Below, piece after piece: positions 55,332 through 63,293 of a stretch of 64,000 nucleotides of DNA. The notes beneath the pieces are model-generated. The model did no database searches, was not told the DNA's origin, and saw only the letters and a program-made list of their open reading frames with translations. Where the stretch lies: NCBI GenBank assembly GCA_963836355.1, contig CAWIJO010000007.1:186001-250000 (forward strand), given 5' to 3'. The translations under genes were made by a program, and so were the position numbers. The DNA comes from Palsa-506 sp963836355 (GTDB lineage Bacteria; Actinomycetota; Actinomycetes; Streptosporangiales; Streptosporangiaceae). The first letter of the stretch is position 1, and every line of letters starts with the position of its first letter.

Positions 55332-55358
55332 GGAAAGTCTCCCGGTCAGGCGCTGGTG

Positions 55359-56813
55359 CTAGGGAGAAGGCCAGGCCTGGTCATCTGATTCCCGTCGCCG
55401 TGGCGCCGGCCGCCGCGGGGTAGGGTACCGCGGCGATACGTGCGGTGCCACCGCGCCTGTGGCCGGCCGGGCCAGCCCGGCGTGTTCCGCCAGGTCGAGC
55501 TCGTCGTCGACGAGCACGGCCGACCGGCCGGCGGCGTCCAGCAGTGATGCGGCGACCGCCGCCCGGTAGCCGCTCTGGCAGTGCACCCAGACCCGGCCGG
55601 CCGGCAGCTCGCCGATCCGGGCCGGAAGCTCATGCAGCGGGATGTGCACCGCCCCGTCCACCCGGGACTGCGCCCACTCGCCGTCGAGGCGCACGTCGAG
55701 CACCACCACGCCGCCCTGGCCGCGGACGCGGCCGAGCCCGGCGAAGTCCGTGACCTGGTACGACGACAGGGCCTCGCCCCCGGACCAGGCGTCCGCCGGG
55801 CCGTTGGCGGCCGCGGCCAGCCGGTCGATCCCGATCCGGACCAGCTCCCGCTGCGCTTCCGCCACGTCCGCGGCGGACGAGCCGATCACCGTCAGCGGCG
55901 TTCCCCACGGGATGAGCCAGCCCAGGTAGGTCGCGAAGCTGTCGCCGAGCTCGAAGCTCAATGCACCGCGCAGGTGCCCGGCCGCGAACGCCTGGCGGGA
56001 TCGCAGGTCCACTACCCATTCCCCCGCGTCGATCCGGCGCCGTAGCTCGGCAGCATCGGCCCGGCGCGGCGGCGACAGGTCCGGCGCGCCCGGGCCGGCC
56101 ACGTTCGCCGGGCCCATCTGGGCGTAGTACGCGGGGTAGGCATCGAGCCCGGCCAGCGTGGTCTCGACGAACTCGGCCTCGGCCAGCGTCAGGGCGGGAT
56201 TGGCGCGCTTCTGCTCGCCGATCGTGGACGACGTGCCGGCCGTCTGCGTCGCGGAGCAGAAGCTGCCGAACCCGTGGGTCGGCCAGACCGACGCGCTGTC
56301 GGGTAGCTCGCTGGCCAGCCGCCGGGCCGAGCGGTACTGCGCCCTGGCCAGCTCGGCCTGGTGCTCGGCGCCGAGCAGGTCGGTCCGGCCGGTCGAGCCG
56401 AACAGCAGCGAGCCGCCGGTGAAGACCGCGATCACCACGTCGTCGCCGCCGGTCAGCGCATAGCACAGGTGCGTGAACGTGTGGCCGGGCGTGGCCAGCA
56501 CCCGCAGCCGCATCGTGCCCAACTCGATGACATCGCCGTCGGCGACCGGGGTCCGCTGGAACGCCACCTGATCGGCGGTGTTCAGGTGGTAGGCGGCGCC
56601 GGTCGCGCGGGCGAGCGCGTAGCCGCCGGTGACGTAATCGTTGTGCACATGCGTCTCGAACACCCCGGTGATCGCGGCGCCGCGCGCCGCGGCCAGGTCG
56701 AGCACCCGGTCAAAATCCCGCTGCGGGTCGATGACGAGGGCTATCTCACCGTCGGTCACCAGATAGCCCCGGTCGCCAAGGGACTTAGTCTCGATCGCGG
56801 TTATCTCGATCAT
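55359..56813 (-). CDS. ETHE1-like persulfide dioxygenase/MBL-fold protein with two rhodanese domains
   Basis: About 484 residues. The N-terminal metallo-beta-lactamase domain has VFETHVHNDYVTGGYALA (HxHxD), GHTFTHLCYALTGG and SVWPTHGFGSFC, the pattern of glyoxalase II/ETHE1 enzymes that oxidise glutathione persulfide. Rhodanese 1 (GEWVVDLRSRQAFAAGHLRG) has no Cys where the active site should be (VIGSSAADVAEAQ). Rhodanese 2 (VVVLDVRLDGEWAQSRVDGA) has the Cys loop VHCQSGYRAAVAA. So one sulfur-transfer and one probably structural domain. The ATG at 56813 has GGGAGG upstream. It overlaps the citrate-synthase-like gene end and may be co-transcribed. Confidence 0.88.
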   Translation of the reverse strand: MIEITAIETKSLGDRGYLVTDGEIALVIDPQRDFDRVLDLAAARGAAITGVFETHVHNDYVTGGYALARATGAAYHLNTADQVAFQRTPVADGDVIELGTMRLRVLATPGHTFTHLCYALTGGDDVVIAVFTGGSLLFGSTGRTDLLGAEHQAELARAQYRSARRLASELPDSASVWPTHGFGSFCSATQTAGTSSTIGEQKRANPALTLAEAEFVETTLAGLDAYPAYYAQMGPANVAGPGAPDLSPPRRADAAELRRRIDAGEWVVDLRSRQAFAAGHLRGALSFELGDSFATYLGWLIPWGTPLTVIGSSAADVAEAQRELVRIGIDRLAAAANGPADAWSGGEALSSYQVTDFAGLGRVRGQGGVVVLDVRLDGEWAQSRVDGAVHIPLHELPARIGELPAGRVWVHCQSGYRAAVAASLLDAAGRSAVLVDDELDLAEHAGLARPATGAVAPHVSPRYPTPRRPAPRRRESDDQAWPSP

Positions 56814-58041
56814 CGCATCGACCTCCCGTGCTGGGTGGCCCAGTGTAGATCCCGCGGGGCCGGATGGGTGCCTTGCGTGCGTACTCCTCCAGCGCGTGGG
56901 CAAGCCAGCCCGCGGTGCGGGCGACCGCGAACACCGCTTCGCCCGCGCCCCGGATCAGGCCGGCCACGTCGGCCAGGGCAGCGAGCGCGAAGTCGATGTT
57001 CGGCTCCGGCAGCGCCCGGCGGCGGGCCTCGGCGAGCACCGCGTCGGCAACTGCCAGCCGCGGCGACCCGGGTGCCAGATTCCTGATCATTTCAAGCAGG
57101 CAAACGGATCGCGGGTCGCCGGCCTGGTAGACGAAGTGACCGAACCCCGGGATCCGCTCCCCGCGCCTGAGCAGGTCACCGACGACGTGCGGGGCATCGG
57201 CTGGCGTGCGGGCAGCGGCCAGCATCAGCTCGGCGCCGAGGGATGCGCCGCCGTGCAGGGCGCCGCCGACCGCGCCGAGGCCGGTGCCGACCACCGCGTA
57301 CGGGTCGGCCCGTACCGAGGCGGCAACGCGGGCAGCCAGCGTCGACGCCGCCAGCTCGTGGTCGGCCAGCAGGACGAGCGCCGCCTGCATCACGTCGGTG
57401 AGGCCAGCCTGTTCCGGGTGCGGGCTGAGCCGGGCAGCCAGCCGTGCCGCGATGGACTGGCGGTCCAGCGGGATGACCAGGCCGGCCCGGCGGGCGGCGG
57501 CCGGCGGCAGGCAGCCGACCAGGCCGGCGATCAGGGCCCGGGCCGCCGCGACCACGGCGGGCGGGTCGAGCTGGAGCCGGAGCGGATCGGTGGCCGCGAG
57601 GGCCGGCACGATGACCTGCAGCCGCTCCAGCGCCAGCGTGCCGGCCGGCAGCGCCGCCTGCGCGGCGGTGCCGGCCGCGATGGCCTCGTTGGTGGCCCGC
57701 CACGGCGTCCCCGCGCCGTCGAGGGATCCGGTCCACAACAGGCTGGCGACCTCCTCGAAGGTCCGCGAGCCCGCCAGCGCGGTGGCATCATGACCGCGGT
57801 ACCAGGGCCGGTCACCGGCTATCTCGGTCAGCGCGGTCTCGATGAACAGCTCGGCGCCTGGCTCGCGGCGCGGCCTGCCCCGCCGGGCGAGGCCGGCCAC
57901 CTCGCCGGGCTCGAATAGGCTCGCCCGGCCATCAGGGCCGGCCCGCCGGGTGAGGATGCCCCGGCTCACGTAGGAGTAAAGGCTGGCCTGCTTGATGCCA
58001 AGCCGCTGTGCGGCCTCGGCGGCCCCGATCCAGTCCGTCAC
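56785..58041 (-). CDS. Citrate synthase-like protein with N-terminal DNA-binding-type domain
   Basis: About 418 residues. The first about 60 (WIGAAEAAQRLGIKQASLYS, YVSRGILTRRAGPDGRASLF) form a MerR-like winged helix-turn-helix. The citrate-synthase body follows: ETALTEIAGDRPWYRGHDAT, GLGAVGGALHGGASLGAELM (active-site His region), RGERIPGFGHFVYQAGDPR (second His) and LPEPNIDFALAALADVAGLI (Asp). It could be citrate or 2-methylcitrate synthase, or a regulator derived from one. The GTG at 58041 has GGAGGG upstream. Divergent from a homocitrate-synthase-like gene across an AT-rich palindromic spacer, and overlapping the ETHE1-like start. Confidence 0.85.
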   Translation of the reverse strand: MTDWIGAAEAAQRLGIKQASLYSYVSRGILTRRAGPDGRASLFEPGEVAGLARRGRPRREPGAELFIETALTEIAGDRPWYRGHDATALAGSRTFEEVASLLWTGSLDGAGTPWRATNEAIAAGTAAQAALPAGTLALERLQVIVPALAATDPLRLQLDPPAVVAAARALIAGLVGCLPPAAARRAGLVIPLDRQSIAARLAARLSPHPEQAGLTDVMQAALVLLADHELAASTLAARVAASVRADPYAVVGTGLGAVGGALHGGASLGAELMLAAARTPADAPHVVGDLLRRGERIPGFGHFVYQAGDPRSVCLLEMIRNLAPGSPRLAVADAVLAEARRRALPEPNIDFALAALADVAGLIRGAGEAVFAVARTAGWLAHALEEYARKAPIRPRGIYTGPPSTGGRCDDRDNRDRD

Positions 58042-58106
58042 GCCATCCCTCCGTCCCGGGCTAAACGCCGCCCGCCGGCCCGGCCCGGCGGCCAAAGCCG
58101 CCATAG

Positions 58107-58132
58107 TTGATTTAAATCAATATTGATTTAAC
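58107..58132. promoter_or_regulatory. AT-rich palindromic operator in the divergent spacer
   Basis: TTGATTTAAATCAA at 58107-58120 is a perfect 14-bp palindrome, and TTGATTTAAC begins again 16 bp later at 58123. Such AT-rich sequence stands out sharply here. The HTH domain of the citrate-synthase-like protein is a candidate binder (inference). Confidence 0.65.
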
Positions 58133-58210
58133 TGTAGACTACTGATCGACTAGATGGACGCAGCGGAGCGCCGCGGCGGCAGTGTTCCCGCGGCGAGCCT
58201 GGAGGCCCGG

Positions 58211-59437
58211 ATGCCAGCGATTCATTTTCTCGACGTCACCAACCGCGACGGCGTGCAGACCGCGCGGACGGGACTGTCCAAGTTCGGCAAGACAATGATC
58301 AACTTCTATCTGGCCCGGCTGGGCGTGGCCCAGTCGGAGATCGGCTTCCCGTTCTTGTTCCACGAGGTGCCCTACGTCCGGGCCAATGTCGCGCTCGCGG
58401 CGGCCGGGGCGTTCGGCGACCTGCGGCTGTCCGGCTGGTGCCGCGCGATCCCGGCCGACGTGGAGCGCGCCGCGCCGCTGGGGCTCAGGCACTACAACCT
58501 GTCGATATCCACCTCCGACCAGATGATCGAGCACAAATTCCGCGGCCGGCTGGACCGCGTGGCGGTCATCGCCGAGATGACCGCCGCGGTCGCCACGGCG
58601 AAGCAGGCCGGCGCCACCACCATCGGCGTCAACGCCGAGGACGGGTCGCGCACCGATGACGCGTTCCTGCGCGAGTTCGCGCTCGCGGCCAGGGCGGCCG
58701 GCGCCGACCGGGTCCGCTACTGCGACACGATCGGCGGCGACAGCCCGGAGCGGATCCGGGAGCGGTTTGCGAAGCTGGCCAGCGCCGTAGGCGTCCCAGT
58801 CGAGACGCACTGCCACAACGACCTGGGCATGGCCGTGGCGAACTCGGTATCCGGCGCGCTCGGCGACCTCGACGCCGGCCAGGACGCGTGGGTCAACACC
58901 TGCATCAACGGCATCGGCGAGCGCTCCGGCAACGCCGACCTGCTGTCCTGCATCCTGGCCTTCCAGCACGCCTTCGGGCTGCCCGGCCAGGCCAAGATCG
59001 GTGACCCGCTGGATCTGTCCTGGGCCCGGCGGTTCGCGCTCTGGGCGAGTTACGCCTTCGGCCAGCCGCTGCCGCAGAACCAGCCGGGCACCGGCCGCAA
59101 CGCGTTCGCGCACGAGTCCGGCATCCATGCCGACGGGGCCCTGAAGGACCGGCATAACTACGAGCTATATGACGACGACACGCTCGGCCCGTTCCCGGCC
59201 GACTGGCACGCCACGACCGGCCGGGTGGTGCTCACCGGGGAGTATGGCGGCATGGCCGGCCTGCGGCACGTGCTTGACGGGCTCGGCATCGACGCAGGCG
59301 GCGACGAGGATCTGGTGTTCAAGCTGGTCCAGCTCTGCGCGTCGGCGACCGGGAAGCCGCTCGCTGACGATGAGCTGCGGCTGATCGCCGGGTACCCGCG
59401 CGAGCTGTCGCTGCTCTACCCGGGGCTGCTCGGCTGA
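58211..59437 (+). CDS. HMGL-like acyltransferase, homocitrate/2-isopropylmalate synthase-like
   Basis: About 408 residues with the pyruvate carboxyltransferase (HMGL) barrel: FLDVTNRDGVQTARTGLSKF, metal/substrate part VETHCHNDLGMAVANSVSGA and NTCINGIGERSGNADLLS. ATG 58211 is chosen because GGAGG lies 5 bases upstream and the family starts right at PAIHFLDVTNRDG; an upstream ATG at 58154 adds 19 residues. Claisen condensation of acetyl-CoA with a 2-oxo acid is expected (homocitrate, isopropylmalate or Re-citrate type). Neither leuB/C/D nor nif genes are near, and a citrate-synthase-like gene is divergent, so a specialised role is possible. Confidence 0.85.
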   Translation: MPAIHFLDVTNRDGVQTARTGLSKFGKTMINFYLARLGVAQSEIGFPFLFHEVPYVRANVALAAAGAFGDLRLSGWCRAIPADVERAAPLGLRHYNLSISTSDQMIEHKFRGRLDRVAVIAEMTAAVATAKQAGATTIGVNAEDGSRTDDAFLREFALAARAAGADRVRYCDTIGGDSPERIRERFAKLASAVGVPVETHCHNDLGMAVANSVSGALGDLDAGQDAWVNTCINGIGERSGNADLLSCILAFQHAFGLPGQAKIGDPLDLSWARRFALWASYAFGQPLPQNQPGTGRNAFAHESGIHADGALKDRHNYELYDDDTLGPFPADWHATTGRVVLTGEYGGMAGLRHVLDGLGIDAGGDEDLVFKLVQLCASATGKPLADDELRLIAGYPRELSLLYPGLLG

Positions 59438-59447
59438 GCCGGCCGGA

Positions 59448-59642
59448 TCAGCCGCCGATCTGCTTGCGGCCGCGGGCCCGCTTCAGGCGGCGGCGCTGAG
59501 ACGGGTCAAGCATCGCGTAGAGCACTGCCGGGATCGCGATAGCCGCCGCGATGATGATCAGCGGCACGTACCAGGGGAGCACCGCGAACAAGATAAGCCC
59601 GACGATGACGCCGGCGATGCCGTACTTCATGTGAGGCGACAT
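59448..59642 (-). CDS. Small two-helix membrane protein
   Basis: 64 residues: MSPHMKYGIAGVIVGLILFA, VLPWYVPLIIIAAAIAIPAV and a basic tail DPSQRRRLKRARGRKQ. GGAG lies upstream of the ATG at 59642. Convergent with the synthase gene, 10 bases apart. Not recognised as a named family. Confidence 0.6.
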   Translation of the reverse strand: MSPHMKYGIAGVIVGLILFAVLPWYVPLIIIAAAIAIPAVLYAMLDPSQRRRLKRARGRKQIGG

Positions 59643-59796
59643 ACCGGACTCCTTCTCCTTGGCGGGATCACGCGTTCCCGCTCCGTGCCCACCAGCTAAC
59701 TAGACCACATCCGCGGGTCGCTACGGTAACGCTAGGCGAGCGACCGAAGTTCCGGTGGCGGGATGCACAATGATGGGCACGAGAGTGGAGGACGCC

Positions 59797-60369
59797 ATGA
59801 TGCTGTCGCTGCCCATCGACCCGGAAGCCAACGAGCTACTGTCCCGTAGCCCGCTGGCGCTGCTGATCGCCATGCTGCTTGACCAGCAGGTCCCGCTGGA
59901 GAAGGCGTTCGGCTCGCCGCGAGTGCTGGTGCAGCGGCTCGGGCACGAGCCGACCGCCGACGAACTGGCCGGCTATGACCCGGACGCGCTGGCCGCGATC
60001 TTCAGCGAGCGGCCGGCGCTGCACCGCTTCCCGAAGGCGATGTCCGGCCGCGTGCAGGAACTCGCCAGGATCATCGCCGACCGCTACGACGGCGACGCCG
60101 CCCGGGTCTGGGACGACGCGGCCACCGGCCAGGAACTGCTCGCCCGCCTGGCTGAGCTGCCCGGGTTCGGCACCTACAAGGCCCAGATCCTGATCGCCCT
60201 GCTCGGCAAGCAACTCGGCGTCCAGCCGGACGGCTGGCAGGAGGCGGCCGGCCGGTTCGGCGAGGAAGGCTCGCATTACTCGGTCGCCGACATCGTCGAC
60301 GGTGCCTCGCTGGCCGAGGTCCGCGCGTTCAAGAAGCAAATGAAAGCCGCCACCGCAACCACTCCGTAA
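59797..60369 (+). CDS. HhH-GPD-type DNA glycosylase
   Basis: About 190 residues expected to remove damaged bases. PLALLIAMLLDQQVPLEKAF matches the N-terminal helix of HhH-GPD repair proteins, LAELPGFGTYKAQILIALLG is the helix-hairpin-helix, and GVQPDGW holds the likely catalytic Asp. No lysine precedes it in the motif, so a monofunctional glycosylase is likely. The ATG at 59797 follows GGAGG by 5 bases; two other ATGs upstream lack this. Confidence 0.88.
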   Translation: MMLSLPIDPEANELLSRSPLALLIAMLLDQQVPLEKAFGSPRVLVQRLGHEPTADELAGYDPDALAAIFSERPALHRFPKAMSGRVQELARIIADRYDGDAARVWDDAATGQELLARLAELPGFGTYKAQILIALLGKQLGVQPDGWQEAAGRFGEEGSHYSVADIVDGASLAEVRAFKKQMKAATATTP

Positions 60370-60934
60370 TCTCGCCAGCGAGACTCCCGAACGCTTGACT
60401 CACTCCGGCATACAAAACCGCCGCCACTGTGATCGTCCGCCGAGACGCTTCGCCAGCAACAGACTTATTGACCTGGCCCGCGCGAACCAGCCGGGTGCGA
60501 TCCCGGGCGCTGGGTGACTGACGAGCCGGTAACTGACTGGGACAAATTTCTCCTGCCGCGGAGTTATCCCTGGCCGATCCTCCTCGCGAGTCAGGGCCGG
60601 CCTAGCAGCGGCTTTGGCTGGGAGCCATCATGCCCGGGCCGAAATACCCGGGCCGGAAGGGCAGGGACAATGGCCCAGCTTCGCAGGCATTCTGACTCTG
60701 GAACCCACCCGGTGGACGTCGGAGACTAAGCACTTAGCAGATCGATCTCAAGGATCGTCATGCCTGGCTACGTGGCATCGAGCGCAACCTTTAGACAGTG
60801 ACACTGGGGCCGCCAGGACCGCCTCAGCTCTGGTGGCCACCGGCCTAGCCCAACTGACCGGCTGGCGCTGGCCCGTTTTGAGGGACCGGGTGGCTGATCA
60901 GGTCGGCTGGTCCGAATCAAAATGGAGGAGAGCA
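60370..60934. other. Intergenic region without recognised gene
   Basis: About 560 bases. A 71-codon open frame at 60514-60729 (MTDEPVTDWDKFLLPRSYPW) has no SD or known family and changes composition midway, so it is not called. Nothing else is recognised. Confidence 0.4.
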
Positions 60935-61234
60935 GTGATAGCACTTATCGTGTGGGCGGCGTGCATTTTCGCGGCAGCAATGATCGCCAAGAACAAGGGC
61001 CGCCCGATATGGGAGGGCATCTTGTGGGGACTATTTCTTGGCATCTTTGGCGTCATCATCGAGCTGTGCATGAGGACCAAGGTGCCGGTTGCCCCGGCAG
61101 TGCCGTTGACCGCCGTACCAGGACCGTGCAAGCACTGGCACGCCACGCAGGTTCGCGGCAACGATGAGCTGGTGGCCTGGCTATGCACCGACTGCCATAC
61201 CCAACTGCCCGCGACCTGGGCAATTCCGGCCTAG
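60935..61234 (+). CDS. Small membrane protein with C-terminal cysteine cluster
   Basis: About 99 residues. Starts VIALIVWAACIFAAAMIAKN, then GRPIWEGILWGLFLGIFGVI (two membrane helices) and a soluble end with CKHWHATQ and CTDCHTQLP, together a possible zinc-binding site. GGAGGAG at 60924-60930 supports the GTG at 60935. The region is more AT-rich than average. Function unknown. Confidence 0.6.
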   Translation: MIALIVWAACIFAAAMIAKNKGRPIWEGILWGLFLGIFGVIIELCMRTKVPVAPAVPLTAVPGPCKHWHATQVRGNDELVAWLCTDCHTQLPATWAIPA

Positions 61235-61290
61235 ATAAGAAGCCATGAGCACTCGCGGAGACCAAGAGAAGTACATAGCACGGGCTTTTT

Positions 61291-61343
61291 CATGATCGCG
61301 GAATATTCGTGCGTCGCAGCCCCCCGGATCATCCGTGATCATG
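61291..61343. repeat. 12-bp inverted repeat with 29-nt loop (dispersed element, copy 2)
   Basis: CATGATCGCGGA (61291-61302) pairs with TCCGTGATCATG (61332-61343), one G-T wobble. The 29-nt loop has CGTGCGTCGCAGCCCCCCG. It matches the element at 4839-4903 in loop length and sequence. Preceded by a TTTTT run. Confidence 0.8.
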
Positions 61344-61394
61344 GATGGCGTCCGCCTTGCGGCAGGTAATGTCGGGCGGTATGGCTGATTCTGG

Positions 61395-61428
61395 GTTTCC
61401 GGTTACCGGGTTCCCGGTAACCGGAAAC
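61395..61428. repeat. 16-bp perfect hairpin with 2-nt loop
   Basis: GTTTCCGGTTACCGGG (61395-61410) and its exact complement (61413-61428) are separated by TT. It lies in the interval downstream of the ABC permease gene (minus strand). It could be a terminator or a binding site. Confidence 0.85.
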
Positions 61429-61584
61429 ACGACCACTGGGCCCGTTACTCCGGTGACGTGTGGATCAGCCGGGACGCCGAGGGCGTGCTGCTCAGCCCGT
61501 CCGTGCGGCTGCTGCGCACCCCCGCCACACGGCCGAGGACATCACCACGCTGGCAGCCGGGCCTGCCTGGCCAGCCAGGCCTGC

Positions 61585-62316
61585 TCAGGCGGCGTCGCCC
61601 TTCAGCGAGAACGCCGCAAGCCTGCGGATGGAAAGCGCCAGCGCGGCTACCGTGACGATCAGGCCGGCCACCACGACCGTGCCGAGCGTGAGGTGCGCGT
61701 TCAGCGCCGAGTCGTGCGCGATGGAGTTGGCCACGCCGAGTGCGTACTGGCCGACCGACAGCTCGCTGGCGCCGCTGATCAGGTTGCCGAGCAGGCCCTC
61801 CCAGACCAGCAGGTACAGCAGCCCGACCGCGATGGCCCGGGTGGTGAGGACCGAGACCAGCACGAAGACGGCGTTATAGATGACCGAGCCGGCCAAGGCT
61901 CCGGCGAACACGCCGATCGCGAGCCGGGTGACACCGCCGGTCGCGATCAGGCCCGCCAGCAGTTCGGGCACCGCGACGAAGATCATCGTCAGCACCCCGG
62001 CCACCGCGAACTTGGTGATGATCACCGACGACCGGCGCACCGGGGTGGCCAGCAGGTGCACGATGCTGCCATCATCGATCTCCGCGCCGAGCACGCTGGT
62101 GCCGATGATCAGCGCGGTCAGCGGCAGCACCACGGAGAACCCGAAGACGCCGAGGATGTCGGCCGGCCAGGACTGGTCAGCCGGGCTGGAGAGCTTGAGC
62201 AGCGCCGTGACCAGGAGCAGAATCACCGGCGTGATCGCGAACAGGATCGCCCGCTTGCGGCCCATCGTCGCGCGGAAGGTGATCTTGGCGACAGTGCCGT
62301 TGAGTATGCCGGACAT
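61585..62316 (-). CDS. ABC-2 type transporter permease
   Basis: 243 residues, six hydrophobic segments: ILFAITPVILLLVTALLKL, ILGVFGFSVVLPLTALIIG, FAVAGVLTMIFVAVPELLAG, LAIGVFAGALAGSVIYNAVF and LGTVVVAGLIVTVAALALSI among them, with EIDDGSIVHLLATPVRRSSV typical of ABC-2 exporters. Downstream gene of an ABC cluster with the ATPase 65 bases upstream. Confidence 0.87.
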   Translation of the reverse strand: MSGILNGTVAKITFRATMGRKRAILFAITPVILLLVTALLKLSSPADQSWPADILGVFGFSVVLPLTALIIGTSVLGAEIDDGSIVHLLATPVRRSSVIITKFAVAGVLTMIFVAVPELLAGLIATGGVTRLAIGVFAGALAGSVIYNAVFVLVSVLTTRAIAVGLLYLLVWEGLLGNLISGASELSVGQYALGVANSIAHDSALNAHLTLGTVVVAGLIVTVAALALSIRRLAAFSLKGDAA

Positions 62317-62381
62317 GTCTTGACTGCTTTCTCGCGGATCCGTCGTCGGGATCGGTTGCCGTCAGGGGCGGTCGGGGTTGG

Positions 62382-63293
62382 TCATGGGGTGATCAGGTAC
62401 TCGAATACGCTCTCCAGCGACTCGTCGGCGGGCAGCAGCTCGCGCAGCCTGATGTTGGCGTCCCTGGTGAGCCCGGCGAGTTCCCTGGTGAAGGTGCCGT
62501 AATCCGACGTCCGCACCTGCAGCCCACGCGGCGTCAGCTCCACCCCGGTGACCGCGGGGCGGCCGATCAGCGTAGCGCCGAGCAGCCGGTCGTCCGATGT
62601 GCGCACCAGGAAGACGTGCGGCCGGCTGGTCATCAGCCGCCGGATCGCGCGGAAATCGCCGGAGGCCGCGAGCCGCCCGGACACCATCACCTGGATGGTG
62701 CCGGATAGCCGCTCCACTTCCTCCAGGATGTGCGAGCTGAACAAGATCGTGCGGCCGTCGGCGCCGAGCCCGTGCAGCAGGTCCATCATGTGCAACCGCT
62801 GGCGCGGGTCCATCCCGTTGAACGGCTCGTCCAGCAGGATCACCGCGGGATCGTGCACCAGCGCCGCGGCAACCTTGATCCGCTGCCGCATGCCCTTGGA
62901 GTACGTCGCGATCTTGCGGTCCTGCGCGTCGGCCATCTCGACGATCCCGATCGCGCGGGCGGCCGCGGCATCCGGATCGGCCAGCTCGTGCAGCCGGGCG
63001 GTTGCGCGAACGAACTCGGCGCCGGTCATGAAGGCATAGACGGAGGCGTGCTCGGGGACCAGGCCGACTGTCCGGAACAGGCCGGCGTTCCGCCAGGCTG
63101 CCTGGCCGGCCACGGTCAGCTCGCCGCGGGATGGCTCAAGGAAGCCCGCGAGCATGTGCAGCAGGGTGGACTTCCCGGCGCCATTGGGGCCGAGCAGGCC
63201 GGTGACGCCGGGGCCGACCGACATCGAGATGTCGTTGATCGCAACGACATTGCCGTACCAGCGCGAGACGTTGCGCAGCTCGATGGTGTTCAT
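62382..63293 (-). CDS. ABC transporter ATP-binding protein
   Basis: About 303 residues: Walker A GLLGPNGAGKSTLLHMLAG, Q-loop region GLVPEHASVYAFMTGAEFV, signature YSKGMRQRIKVAAALVHDPA, Walker B VILLDEPFNGMDP and switch His in FSSHILEEVERL. A C-terminal extension (SRPHVFLVRTSDDRLLGATL) follows. The ATG at 63293 overlaps the stop of the upstream permease (ATGA). Likely exporter of antibiotics, lipids or other compounds; substrate unknown. Confidence 0.93.
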   Translation of the reverse strand: MNTIELRNVSRWYGNVVAINDISMSVGPGVTGLLGPNGAGKSTLLHMLAGFLEPSRGELTVAGQAAWRNAGLFRTVGLVPEHASVYAFMTGAEFVRATARLHELADPDAAAARAIGIVEMADAQDRKIATYSKGMRQRIKVAAALVHDPAVILLDEPFNGMDPRQRLHMMDLLHGLGADGRTILFSSHILEEVERLSGTIQVMVSGRLAASGDFRAIRRLMTSRPHVFLVRTSDDRLLGATLIGRPAVTGVELTPRGLQVRTSDYGTFTRELAGLTRDANIRLRELLPADESLESVFEYLITP

